64,000 nucleotides of DNA from Mucilaginibacter sp. SG564 (GTDB taxonomy: Bacteria > Bacteroidota > Bacteroidia > Sphingobacteriales > Sphingobacteriaceae): positions 186,001-250,000 of the forward strand of contig NZ_JABGNA010000006.1 of NCBI RefSeq assembly GCF_013149275.1, read 5' to 3'. The notes under the pieces are model-generated. The model made no database searches, had not been told where the DNA came from, and worked only from the letters and a program-made list of their open reading frames with translations. Of this stretch, positions 8,352-17,492 are shown in pieces. Position 1 is the stretch's first letter. Each line of letters opens with the position of its first letter. A program made the position numbers and the translations under genes.

Positions 8352-9935
8352 TTAGTTATTGCATTTTAATATCACTATACCATGTGATGGTATATTGACA
8401 GGTATATCCCCTTCCGGAAAGTGGGCAGTTTGCTTTGCCCACAGATCGGTTATGGTAGCAGGCAAGTGAGGTAATTCAAAGTTTAATATATTCACGTTGG
8501 AGGTGATCGTGGTATCTGAAGCATTAAGCAATGCGATGATGAACGATCCATCCTCCATAGGTTTTTGCCAAATTTCTAGCTGGTTATCCATTACTTTTAA
8601 TCTCTTGGCTGCCTTCCCCAAGGCGTCCTGATCAACAGCGATCATTTCCTGGCTTTGGAGCAGCCGGAGTGTGGCTTCATCAATATCTTCCATGTTGGCG
8701 CCTATAAGCAGTGGGGCGCTCAACATGCACCACATGCTGAAGTGTGTTTTCTGCTCTTCTGCACTAAGGTGGTTTGCCCTTTTTTTGCCGTCCTCATCAT
8801 TGCCGCCAATAGTGCCGATTTGTAAAATATCAGGATCGTTCCAATTGCCGGGTTTTACGTAAGCCGCCTTGTCAGCCAGTTTTTTCATCGCGTTATGGAT
8901 AGAGCTCCAATTATCGCGGATATCTTGTTCTGTTCGCCACAACTGTCCTCCGGCCTCATTACCCCACTCCCAAACATTACCCATACCATATTGGCACAGG
9001 GAAAAAATAATATCGCGTTGCTGTTGCTGTAAAGCGCCGGCCATAAGTTTATAAGGTTTTATATACTCGGCACGGGAAGTGTCTTTGGCAAAGACACCGT
9101 AGCTGCACCAATCGTATTTCAGGTAATCAAAGCCCATGTCCGACCAAAATTTAGCATCCTGCAATTCATGATTATAGCTCCCGGCTGCCCCTCCGCAGGT
9201 TAAGGGGCCTGGGGATGAATATATACCCGCTTTAAAACCCTGGCGGTGCAATGTTTCGGTCATCCCTTTCAGATTGGGGAAGAAAGAACTGGGCACAAGG
9301 TTGCCGCTGCCATCTCTTGGGGCGCCTTGCCGGGTTGTTAAATTATCCGGGCCTTCATAATAGCGGTAAACTTTATTGTCTGGCCGAGTTTTAAGTTCGG
9401 CCCAAACAGGATTGTTTTTGGCCGGTTGATTTGCCCAGGGATCATCCACTTCCAGCAAGGTCCAGCCTAATTGCTGCAGGCCTTTTTCTTTCATAAGTTT
9501 GGCTGTCAATTCAATTTGCTTTTGAGTTACGTTGCGGCCGTAACTGTACCAGCTGCTCCATCCCATGGGCGGGGTTAATGCCAGGCGGTCGCCTATAACC
9601 AATGAAAATACGCGGGTAGTTTTTCCGAACTTGTTTTTAACTGTGAGTTTAATGGGGTAGTTTCCGGGAGTATGAATTTTACCAGTGATTATTCCTGTTT
9701 GCGTGTCAAATTGCACCGTTGCCGGTAAACCCTTTGCCTCCATCTGGATGGGCTGAGCACCGGAAACCGGGACCGGGTAAATAAAAATTTTATCAGGGCG
9801 TGCCCCAAATAATCGCGGTCCGTTAATCTGTGGGGCTGGATCCTGCTGCGCATAGCAATACCCACATAACAATACATGGGTTATAGTTATAAAAAGGTTG
9901 TTTACTGCTTTTTGACAGATATGGCCAGCATTCAT
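8352..9935 (-). CDS. Secreted alpha-galactosidase or alpha-N-acetylgalactosaminidase (GH27)
   Basis: A 527-residue protein with a signal peptide (residues 1-30). Next comes a He_PIG-associated segment and an Ig-like He_PIG domain (about 35-115), then a GH27 barrel from LTPPMGWSSWYSYG (about 120). The nucleophile is the Asp in YLKYDWCSYG and the likely acid/base is the second Asp in NWNDPDILQIG. A beta-sandwich domain closes the protein. GH27 contains alpha-galactosidases and alpha-N-acetylgalactosaminidases; the sequence alone does not tell me which. Its place beside fucosidases and hexosaminidases suggests removal of terminal alpha-Gal or alpha-GalNAc caps from a glycoconjugate. Confidence 0.93.
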   Translation of the reverse strand: MNAGHICQKAVNNLFITITHVLLCGYCYAQQDPAPQINGPRLFGARPDKIFIYPVPVSGAQPIQMEAKGLPATVQFDTQTGIITGKIHTPGNYPIKLTVKNKFGKTTRVFSLVIGDRLALTPPMGWSSWYSYGRNVTQKQIELTAKLMKEKGLQQLGWTLLEVDDPWANQPAKNNPVWAELKTRPDNKVYRYYEGPDNLTTRQGAPRDGSGNLVPSSFFPNLKGMTETLHRQGFKAGIYSSPGPLTCGGAAGSYNHELQDAKFWSDMGFDYLKYDWCSYGVFAKDTSRAEYIKPYKLMAGALQQQQRDIIFSLCQYGMGNVWEWGNEAGGQLWRTEQDIRDNWSSIHNAMKKLADKAAYVKPGNWNDPDILQIGTIGGNDEDGKKRANHLSAEEQKTHFSMWCMLSAPLLIGANMEDIDEATLRLLQSQEMIAVDQDALGKAAKRLKVMDNQLEIWQKPMEDGSFIIALLNASDTTITSNVNILNFELPHLPATITDLWAKQTAHFPEGDIPVNIPSHGIVILKCNN

Positions 9936-10011
9936 AAGTTTTGAGTTTTTACAATATAGTTCTTTTGTTTCCAGGCTGATATGGTTTTTTGTTTAAAATT
10001 AAATTCATAAT

Positions 10012-10038
10012 AAGCTTCCGGCAAACAGCCGGAAGCTT
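10012..10038 (-). terminator. Perfect 11-bp hairpin after the GH18 gene
   Basis: AAGCTTCCGGC and GCCGGAAGCTT pair perfectly around a 5-base loop. It lies 29 bp beyond the GH18 stop in the direction of transcription. The T tract that follows on the - strand is weak, so it may act as an attenuator or mRNA-stabilising structure rather than a full terminator. Confidence 0.65.
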
Positions 10039-10066
10039 TGTGATAGATATAGGGTTTAAATTATGA

Positions 10067-11779
10067 TCACGGACATCCACTGGCAGTGCTGGCCTGAGCG
10101 CTTGCCGTGTAAACACCATTGGTAATAGTCCCCGCATAAGTGGTGCCCAGCGAAGCAACGGCAGCTGTGTTACTGGCTGCGTTGTCCAGTTGCCAGTATA
10201 GTTTTAGGTTGGAGGTATTAGGATGACAGGTTCCCAAAGCTTTATTCATCCAGGCCGATATGGTTGATTGGCTGAGCGCGGCGTTCCAAACCCGTATTTC
10301 ATCTATCTTTCCGCTCAGGTAAGTATTGGTAGAAGCCGTAGTCTCAGACCCGGCCAGGAAAGCCGCCGCATTGGTGCTGCTGGTTGATGAGGGTATGGTG
10401 CCCGAAAAGGTAAGCGTTTGTAAGGTGCCGTTGATATATAACTTAAGCTTTGATGCGTTAGTGCTCTGCGTGCCATCAAACACCACCGCCACGTGGTACC
10501 ATTGCCCGGCCGCAACCGCGTTAGCTGCGGTATAGCCATAGCTGTTGCTGCCGTTACCTAAAATTACATAAAGCGACTTGTCGCCGCCGCCGGTTTGTAT
10601 GGCGATGCGATCGGTGCTGGTATTGCTTTTGGCTAAAATGTTGTTCCAGGAACCCACCGCGTTAAAGTATACCCATGATTCCAGAGTAAAGGCCGCAGCG
10701 CTTTTGAGCTGGGTAACGTCTCCGCCCGAGATCTTGCCAGACGACAGAGAAACCGCGTTGGTAGTAGATGTTGTTTGCGGCGGGTTCATCATCTGAATGG
10801 CGTGGCGGGTGTAAATGTTATGAACGCCATTGGCTATCTGGTAGTACTCATTGTCGATACCATAGGAGCCTACGCCCCCTTTGGTGCCTTGGGTAGGCTG
10901 CCAGCTGGCGTACTGATATATCTGTACCGGGTTGTAATTATAGCTGGGGTTTTGTCCATCGCCAGAGCCATCTTCAAAATCCACCATTACCACAAACTGG
11001 TTGGGGTTGATATAGGACGCAAAGGTGTTAAAGGTAGAGCTGAGCGTGCTGGTTTGCCGCCAGTAAGCCTGCAGAAACACATAATTGATCTTGGTGTATA
11101 CTTGTGTGAAAAGGTTGTTGCTGCCAGTTTGGTTGGTATCAAAAATGAGTAATTTACCCGTTGTTGATTTTGGTCCGAAATATTGGCTCAGGGCATTCAT
11201 CAAACCTACATCGGCGGTAAGGATAGCGCCGGAGGGATTGCTCTCCACATCCAGGTCTATCCCGTCATAACCCATAGCATTATAGCTGTTGTAAGTAGCC
11301 AGTGCCCAGGCTGCATAGCCTGTACTGTTATTTGCATAGTGATTGGTATACGAAGTATCGGAAGTGGTATTGGGTAGGCTCGTGGTATTCACCACCTTGG
11401 TGCCTTTGGCATGTAATGCCGGTATATACGTGTTTTTTAAAGCGGGCCAGTAGGGCGATGTGCCGGGCGTATAATCGGTAAAGTTGCAAATGATATCTAC
11501 GCTATCCGGCATATCGGTCATGGCAGGGCCGTTTACATCTCCGGATACTATTTTATCGCCCCAGGTGCGGTAATAGCCTACCATAAGCTGGTGAGCGCTG
11601 TTTTTATAGGCGATCAGTTCTGTATTAGTAGCGGTGGTGTTTAAATGGCTTGCCGCCGAATTAACTGCCGGTTGTTTTGTGCCATTGCTGATATCCTTTT
11701 TACAGGAGGTAACAAATGCCATAACGCAGGAGCACAGCAAGAGCAGGCATGCCTTAACTACAAAGATGTTTTTTTTCAT
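10067..11779 (-). CDS. GH18 endo-beta-N-acetylglucosaminidase-like lipoprotein with LamG domain
   Basis: A 570-residue surface lipoprotein with lipobox Cys26 in VTSCKKD. The catalytic GH18 domain runs from about residue 60 to 330. It carries the DxxDxDxE signature in YDGIDLDVES, with Glu179 as the acid. The layout resembles the EndoF/EndoH branch of GH18, which cuts between the two core GlcNAc residues of N-glycans, rather than chitinases; this branch assignment is inference. Residues about 340-565 form a LamG/concanavalin-like jelly roll, probably a glycan-binding module. As the first enzyme after SusC/SusD and a lipoprotein, it is the likely cell-surface enzyme that releases oligosaccharides for import. 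Confidence 0.88.
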   Translation of the reverse strand: MKKNIFVVKACLLLLCSCVMAFVTSCKKDISNGTKQPAVNSAASHLNTTATNTELIAYKNSAHQLMVGYYRTWGDKIVSGDVNGPAMTDMPDSVDIICNFTDYTPGTSPYWPALKNTYIPALHAKGTKVVNTTSLPNTTSDTSYTNHYANNSTGYAAWALATYNSYNAMGYDGIDLDVESNPSGAILTADVGLMNALSQYFGPKSTTGKLLIFDTNQTGSNNLFTQVYTKINYVFLQAYWRQTSTLSSTFNTFASYINPNQFVVMVDFEDGSGDGQNPSYNYNPVQIYQYASWQPTQGTKGGVGSYGIDNEYYQIANGVHNIYTRHAIQMMNPPQTTSTTNAVSLSSGKISGGDVTQLKSAAAFTLESWVYFNAVGSWNNILAKSNTSTDRIAIQTGGGDKSLYVILGNGSNSYGYTAANAVAAGQWYHVAVVFDGTQSTNASKLKLYINGTLQTLTFSGTIPSSTSSTNAAAFLAGSETTASTNTYLSGKIDEIRVWNAALSQSTISAWMNKALGTCHPNTSNLKLYWQLDNAASNTAAVASLGTTYAGTITNGVYTASAQASTASGCP

Positions 11780-11870
11780 AATAGGTTTTTTTAAGGTTTA
11801 TATATGAGGGCAAAATTTGTTAGCGATAGACGGTGTGGCAAATAGCATTTTGTGAGTTATCAATGTTAAA

Positions 11871-11896
11871 AAGAACCCTCCCGAAGAAGGGTTCTT
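11871..11896 (-). terminator. Terminator-like hairpin between susD-type gene and the glycosidase block
   Basis: Arms AAGAACCCT and AGGGTTCTT pair perfectly, and on the - strand are followed by a T run (TTCTTTTTAAC). It lies about 65 bp after the SusD stop and 91 bp before the GH18 start. It should reduce transcription of the enzyme genes relative to the transporter genes. Confidence 0.8.
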
Positions 11897-11961
11897 ATAA
11901 CCAACTAATCAACTAATCAACTATACACCGGTACTCACTCCGGCGATAGCAGGATCTTTAC

Positions 11962-13734
11962 CTACCAGCCCGGGTTTTGTTTGATGGCTGGGTTTACTAC
12001 TGTTTCCTGTACCGGAATTGGTAAAAGGTAGTCGCGGTTTATATTGAATTGGTACCCGCTGGCCATGCTGCTTACATTACCGTATGGGGCAATGTACCCG
12101 TCGGCATTAACAAACAGGTTGCTGCCTATTTTAATGGCTGGTATAACGGTTAAAAACTGATTGGCTTTAGCGCCCAGGGGCGATTTACCTACAATAACGG
12201 TTGACGCGGCTGCCCATCTTAATACATCATTCAGCCTATAACCTTCGCAGGCTAATTCTATCCGGCGCTCGCGGCGTACCTCGTTAATAACCGGTGAAAG
12301 TGAAGGGAAAAGCCAGTTAGGGTCTGTGGTTATGGATGCGATATTTAAATGCGGCATTTTTACGCGGTCGCGGAGTTTGTTGATGGTGATATCAACATCG
12401 CCCTGTGTTAGTGTGCCCAGTTCTGCACGAGCTTCGGCATAAATCAGCAGTATCTCTGCATAGCGCATGTAGATCACCCCATCGGTACCGCCGGGGCCAT
12501 TATGGCTATCCTGGAAATAATCGGTATTGAGTCCCTTTCTGATCTGAAAACCGGTTGTGCAGGGGGTGCCGGAAACAAGCCCGGGATAAGTGAATAATTT
12601 AATTGGCGAACCTCCCGGTATGTTGGATATTACCGTATCGCCATATAAAAACACGCTTTGCCTTAACCTCGGATCACGGTTTTTTAATTGGTGGGCAAGC
12701 GAATCGTTACCTTTATACAGCGGACTCAGGCTAATCGGTTTGCCATCGGTACACAGGTAATCATCAATCAGGCTTTTTGACAAGCCATCGGAATTGGTAC
12801 CGCCCGATCCAAACTGGTAATAGTTTTGCCAGTAAGTAGTAATACCGGCTTGCTGGTTGTAGGCTCCCCAAAACATGATCTCCTTACTGCTGGTATAATC
12901 AGTTTGGTTAAACAAATTGAAGTAGCCATTGGATACACCCACATTATCTAACTGATAAACACCCGAAGAGATCACCGCGTTGGCCGCATCGGCAGCCATT
13001 TGTAAATAATTGACCCCGTTTTGGCCGCTAACACCAAAGGCATCGCCGGCATGATATTTTTCCCAGGTGCCCTCGAATAAGCATACCCTGGCTTTAAAAC
13101 CCTGGGCATATTCCTTGTATAAACGTTGGGATTGCGCTTTACTTTTTGTTGGCAGATTGGTGATGGCCCGATTAAGGTCATTCAAAATAGAATCAACCAC
13201 TACGTTGCGCGGCAATCTTGGCGCTTTTAAAGCGTCTATCTCATCTACGTTTAAAGCTTTGGTAATAAATGGCACACCGCCCACATTCTGAACGGCCTGA
13301 AAATATAACATCGCCCTGAAAAAATAAGCCTCGCCAACAAATGGGGCGATATCACCTGCCGCGCCGCTAACCTTGGAGTAATTAGCCAGGAAATAATTAA
13401 CATCACGGATATTAGCCCAATCGGCATAGCTCGAATTGTTGATGGTTAACTGCCCGCTCAGCCGGCTATCCAGCGATTGCGGGGTCATGTTATCGCTGTT
13501 GTCATCCACACTGTATATGCCCAAACTTCCGTAACCACGGTAATGCGGAAAGATATTATCCTTTGCATATAAATTGTTCATGTAGCTCTGCAAATCGCTT
13601 GGGGTGTGCCAGTAGGATGATTCGGTAAGACTGGTAGGTGGAGCCTGATTTAGCAGGCCGTCCTTTTTACAGGATGATATAGCCAGCAGGCCCAGTATGG
13701 TAGTGTATATGTATAGGAGTTGTTTCGGTTTCAT
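11962..13734 (-). CDS. SusD/RagB-family outer-membrane glycan-binding lipoprotein
   Basis: A 590-residue SusD homolog. It has a lipoprotein signal with Cys22 in AISSCKKDG, then the family opening LLNQAPPTSLTESSYW, TPR-like helices with ANYFLANY and AEAYFFRAMLYFQAVQNVGGVPF, and the C-terminal RRERRIELACEGYR motif of the SusD domain. It should cap the SusC barrel on the cell surface and bind the target glycan. It lies 20 bp after the SusC gene, as is normal for the pair. Confidence 0.97.
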   Translation of the reverse strand: MKPKQLLYIYTTILGLLAISSCKKDGLLNQAPPTSLTESSYWHTPSDLQSYMNNLYAKDNIFPHYRGYGSLGIYSVDDNSDNMTPQSLDSRLSGQLTINNSSYADWANIRDVNYFLANYSKVSGAAGDIAPFVGEAYFFRAMLYFQAVQNVGGVPFITKALNVDEIDALKAPRLPRNVVVDSILNDLNRAITNLPTKSKAQSQRLYKEYAQGFKARVCLFEGTWEKYHAGDAFGVSGQNGVNYLQMAADAANAVISSGVYQLDNVGVSNGYFNLFNQTDYTSSKEIMFWGAYNQQAGITTYWQNYYQFGSGGTNSDGLSKSLIDDYLCTDGKPISLSPLYKGNDSLAHQLKNRDPRLRQSVFLYGDTVISNIPGGSPIKLFTYPGLVSGTPCTTGFQIRKGLNTDYFQDSHNGPGGTDGVIYMRYAEILLIYAEARAELGTLTQGDVDITINKLRDRVKMPHLNIASITTDPNWLFPSLSPVINEVRRERRIELACEGYRLNDVLRWAAASTVIVGKSPLGAKANQFLTVIPAIKIGSNLFVNADGYIAPYGNVSSMASGYQFNINRDYLLPIPVQETVVNPAIKQNPGW

Positions 13735-13754
13735 GTTTTTAAATATTTGTGTTG

Positions 13755-16700
13755 TTATTTAATATTCATTTGTAAACCAAAGGAATAGGTGCGCTGTAGT
13801 GGGTATATCTTCTCGTCGCTTTGCAACAGTTCCGGATCTACATACTGGTGTTTAAATACCCCGGTAATGGTGGCCACGTTATCCACGCTTCCATATAAGC
13901 GTACGCCATAAATGTGGAATTTTTGAGTAAATCTGTCGGGAATGGTATAGCCTAACTGCACATTTTTTAAGCGCATATAGGCCGCGTTTAACAGGTAGCC
14001 CGATTGAGTGATCTGGTTTTTACCCGGGCCGTTGTTGATATCCAGCCTTGGGAAATAGCCACCGGTATTGGTTGGTGTCCAGCGGTCGGCCATTTTAGGT
14101 GTTACGGTGCTTTGATATTGTGAGGTTACGCCCCAGAAATAGTTATTGCCGGGTGCATAATCCGTATGGCCCTGGCCTTGTATAAATATAGCAACGTCAA
14201 TACCTTTCCAGCCTACATTGGCATTAAAGCCATATAAGTATTTAGGGGTGGTATTGCCGATAATGGCCCGGTCGCCAGGGTCGCCAACGGTGTTTTTGCC
14301 GTAGGTGATCTTTCCATCCCCGTTCAGATCGGCATATTGGATATCGCCGGGTTTATAACCGCTTCCGTTAATGGCGGTTTGATCTGGTGAGTTGTTAACC
14401 TGGGCCTGTGTTTGAAATTTACCAACCGTTTTAAATCCCCATATAGCGCCCATTGGCTCCCCAACATAAGGCTGGTTGATGAGGTTGGCCGAATTGCCAT
14501 CGTACTTGGTTATTTTGCCAGAGTAATGGCCCATGTTTGCCCTAACCATCACCCTAACCTGGTTAAATTGGTGTTTCCATGACAGTGTTGCATCCCATCC
14601 TTTTGTAGTTGATGCCGCGGCATTTACTGTTGGGGCTGCGATGCCCAATGTAGCAGGAGGAGTGGTAGACGGCGCAAACTGATCTTTTACCTTCCTGTTA
14701 TACCAATCGGCGGTGAGGCTAAAATCGGTCAGGAAATCCACATCTATACCAATGTCCAGCATAGATGGTTTTGCCCAGGTAATGGTTGGGCTGGGTAGGT
14801 TGCCGGGGTTAGACACGGAAGGCAGGCGGCCGCCGTTTGATGGTGTAAATATCCATTGACTATTATTGGCCTGGCTAACCCGTAAATTACTCAGGTATGG
14901 ATAAAAAGTATTCTGCGTTAAAAGCGATGTAATATCACCTAAACCACCATAAGATGCCCGGAATTTAAGGTTACTGATATGATTGCGTAAGGGCTCAAAG
15001 AAACTTTCTTTAGAAACATTCCACCCTGCGGATACCGAGGTAAACCAATGGTAGCGTGTATTCTGTGGAAATAAGGAAGTACCCATATAACTGGCATTAC
15101 CCTCTAAAAGATATTTTTCCTTGTAATTATAATTGAACCTTCCGATGCTGCTGTGAGTGGCCCAGCTGTATGGCGGAACACCATTAATACCGTTAGCGCC
15201 ATCTGTTACAATAGGAGTTGTACCACTGGTAAGTGCCAGGGATGGCAGACTGGTACTGTACAGGTATTGGTTATAGCCGTATAAGTTAGAGTAGGTTTTT
15301 TGTTCGGTTTGCTGACCAACCAATACTTTAAAATAGTGACCGCCTATTTGCTTTTCGTAACTGGTAAAATAGTTGTAATTATAATAGCTGGTTAGCCCGT
15401 AATTTTGAGCTACCGACGATATGGTATTACTTAATGTTTGCGGATTACCTGGTGTTGAATAATAGTAAGGTAAAACGGTACTTGTTTGATTATAGCTTTG
15501 ATAGTTATAAGTATACTGACCGGTAATATTCCAGCCAGGTAAAGGCTTGATGATAATATCGCCACCTATCCGGCTGTTATTGGTGCGACTTTTATTGCTG
15601 CCGCCTTGTTGTATCTGGGGTACATAAGAAGTGGGGTCATATCCGCCATTGGGATCAACCAAAGCCAGGTTTGGCCAAAGGCGTGCTATCTGGTGAAAAA
15701 AATTCCCCCCGGTATTACTACCACCGTTGTATGGCGATAAGTTATTCTCCTGCGAAAAGGCTGTCTTTACACTAAAGGTGATATACTTATTGATATCGGC
15801 AGTAAGGTTGGCCCTTAGGTTATTGCGTTTGTAACTATCATTAAAATAGTTAAACAATCCGTTTTGGTTTGTGGCCCCAAAGCCTACAAAATAGGTTATT
15901 TTGTCGCTGCCACCATCTACACTAAAATTATGCTGCTGGCTTGCCGATGTTTTTTTCAGGTAAATTTTAAACCAGTCGTTATTGGCATTTCCAAACACCG
16001 GATCATAGCTGGCCCATTGGTTGGAGCCGGCGACCGGTATGGTATTCGGTATTGAACCGGGGTTTTGTACGTAGGTGGTTATCCGGCTGATAGCATCATC
16101 GGTAAAAAGCGGGGGTTGTCCGGCATTGGCAAAAGCCTCATTCATGGTGTTGGCAAAAATCAATGAATTGGACATTTGCGGCACATTTAGCGGCTTTGCA
16201 TAAGAGAAATTGTTGGAATAGCTAAAACGGGCAGGCTGGTTCTTTTTACCTTGTTTGGTAGTGATCAATAATACACCGTTAGGTGCTCTGGATCCATACA
16301 CAGCTGCTGATGCCGCGTCTTTCAGCAAACTCACATTTTCAATATCGTTAACATTGATGCTGTTAATATCGGTTTCAACTCCGTCAACTAATATTAAAGG
16401 GCCTCCCGTATCGGTTTGGTAATTGCCATTGCCATCAATATGGAACCCGGTAAAACCGCGCACGTTGATTGTTTTGGCCGAACCCGGAGCTCCGCCACCA
16501 TAATTGGTGGTTACATTTAAACCCGCCATTACACCTTGTAGGGCACTGCCTACATTAGGTACGGGCCTGTTTTGCAGATCTTTGCCGCTTACCTGGTCAA
16601 CTGCGCCGGTAAGGTCTACTTTTTTCTGGGTGCCAAAAGCTACAACAACAACCTCACTAAGATCGCTCTTGCGCAGGGTTAGCTGAACATTGATCTCGGC

Positions 16701-17288
16701 GCGACCGTTAATTTCCACTTCGCTTGTCTGGTAACCAATAAAGCTAAAAGTGAGTGTACCATGTGCATCGGGTACCGAGAGCGCGTAATTACCTTTGCTA
16801 TCGGTAGCCATAGATATAGATGAGCCTTTTAACTTAACCGTTACACCGGGCAATGGCAGACCATTTTCATCGCTTACCTGGCCCTTAACCGTTACGTTTA
16901 CCGCTTGTATTACCGGTGCCTGTGCGGTGCTTTTTTGAACCACTATGGTTTTATCAACAATAGTATAAGCTATTGGCTGGCCCTTAAAGCACTCGGTAAG
17001 TGCCTGTTGCAAAGTGGCATGATCCAGTGAAATATCAATATTGTGCGTTCCGCGCAGTACTTCGTCTTCGTACCAAATAATGTATTTGGTTTGCTTCTGT
17101 ATGGCAGTAAAAACCTTTTTTATAGAGATGTTTTTTTCTGAAAGCGTTACTTGCTGCGCATATCCTGTAGCCGATGCCTGTAAGCAGGCCAATGTCATCA
17201 AAAAAACTACAAATTTCATAACCATGAAAATTTTAGTGAGCGGCCTCTGCTTAAAAAACAAAGGCTTAAAAAGAGTATAAAAATTCAT
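13755..17288 (-). CDS. SusC/RagA-family TonB-dependent transporter with STN signalling domain
   Basis: A 1177-residue outer-membrane transporter. The start MNFYTLF is typical of this family, followed by a signal sequence to about residue 45. A secretin/TonB short N-terminal (STN) domain occupies about 50-115, a carboxypeptidase-regulatory-like domain with GQVSDENGLPLPGVTVKLKG about 133-210, then the plug and a long beta barrel. STN domains contact a FecR-type anti-sigma factor, and exactly such a sigma/anti-sigma pair lies directly upstream. This is therefore a signalling as well as a transport protein: substrate occupancy should activate the local ECF sigma. Confidence 0.97.
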   Translation of the reverse strand: MNFYTLFKPLFFKQRPLTKIFMVMKFVVFLMTLACLQASATGYAQQVTLSEKNISIKKVFTAIQKQTKYIIWYEDEVLRGTHNIDISLDHATLQQALTECFKGQPIAYTIVDKTIVVQKSTAQAPVIQAVNVTVKGQVSDENGLPLPGVTVKLKGSSISMATDSKGNYALSVPDAHGTLTFSFIGYQTSEVEINGRAEINVQLTLRKSDLSEVVVVAFGTQKKVDLTGAVDQVSGKDLQNRPVPNVGSALQGVMAGLNVTTNYGGGAPGSAKTINVRGFTGFHIDGNGNYQTDTGGPLILVDGVETDINSINVNDIENVSLLKDAASAAVYGSRAPNGVLLITTKQGKKNQPARFSYSNNFSYAKPLNVPQMSNSLIFANTMNEAFANAGQPPLFTDDAISRITTYVQNPGSIPNTIPVAGSNQWASYDPVFGNANNDWFKIYLKKTSASQQHNFSVDGGSDKITYFVGFGATNQNGLFNYFNDSYKRNNLRANLTADINKYITFSVKTAFSQENNLSPYNGGSNTGGNFFHQIARLWPNLALVDPNGGYDPTSYVPQIQQGGSNKSRTNNSRIGGDIIIKPLPGWNITGQYTYNYQSYNQTSTVLPYYYSTPGNPQTLSNTISSVAQNYGLTSYYNYNYFTSYEKQIGGHYFKVLVGQQTEQKTYSNLYGYNQYLYSTSLPSLALTSGTTPIVTDGANGINGVPPYSWATHSSIGRFNYNYKEKYLLEGNASYMGTSLFPQNTRYHWFTSVSAGWNVSKESFFEPLRNHISNLKFRASYGGLGDITSLLTQNTFYPYLSNLRVSQANNSQWIFTPSNGGRLPSVSNPGNLPSPTITWAKPSMLDIGIDVDFLTDFSLTADWYNRKVKDQFAPSTTPPATLGIAAPTVNAAASTTKGWDATLSWKHQFNQVRVMVRANMGHYSGKITKYDGNSANLINQPYVGEPMGAIWGFKTVGKFQTQAQVNNSPDQTAINGSGYKPGDIQYADLNGDGKITYGKNTVGDPGDRAIIGNTTPKYLYGFNANVGWKGIDVAIFIQGQGHTDYAPGNNYFWGVTSQYQSTVTPKMADRWTPTNTGGYFPRLDINNGPGKNQITQSGYLLNAAYMRLKNVQLGYTIPDRFTQKFHIYGVRLYGSVDNVATITGVFKHQYVDPELLQSDEKIYPLQRTYSFGLQMNIK

Positions 17289-17492
17289 ACTTTAGGAGTT
17301 AGGTTAACTGAATAGATTATCTGAAACTGGATTTTTTATCCCGATACAATCGGGAAGGGGTTAACCAAATATTGCCCGGCGGTGTTGGTAGCACTGCCGG
17401 ATTTTTTTTGGTTACCCCATGGTGGGTTAAGTATCTTTTATGCCATAGTTGCTATTGTTTAGGGGTGATCAATCAATTGAGTTTAATAAGGT

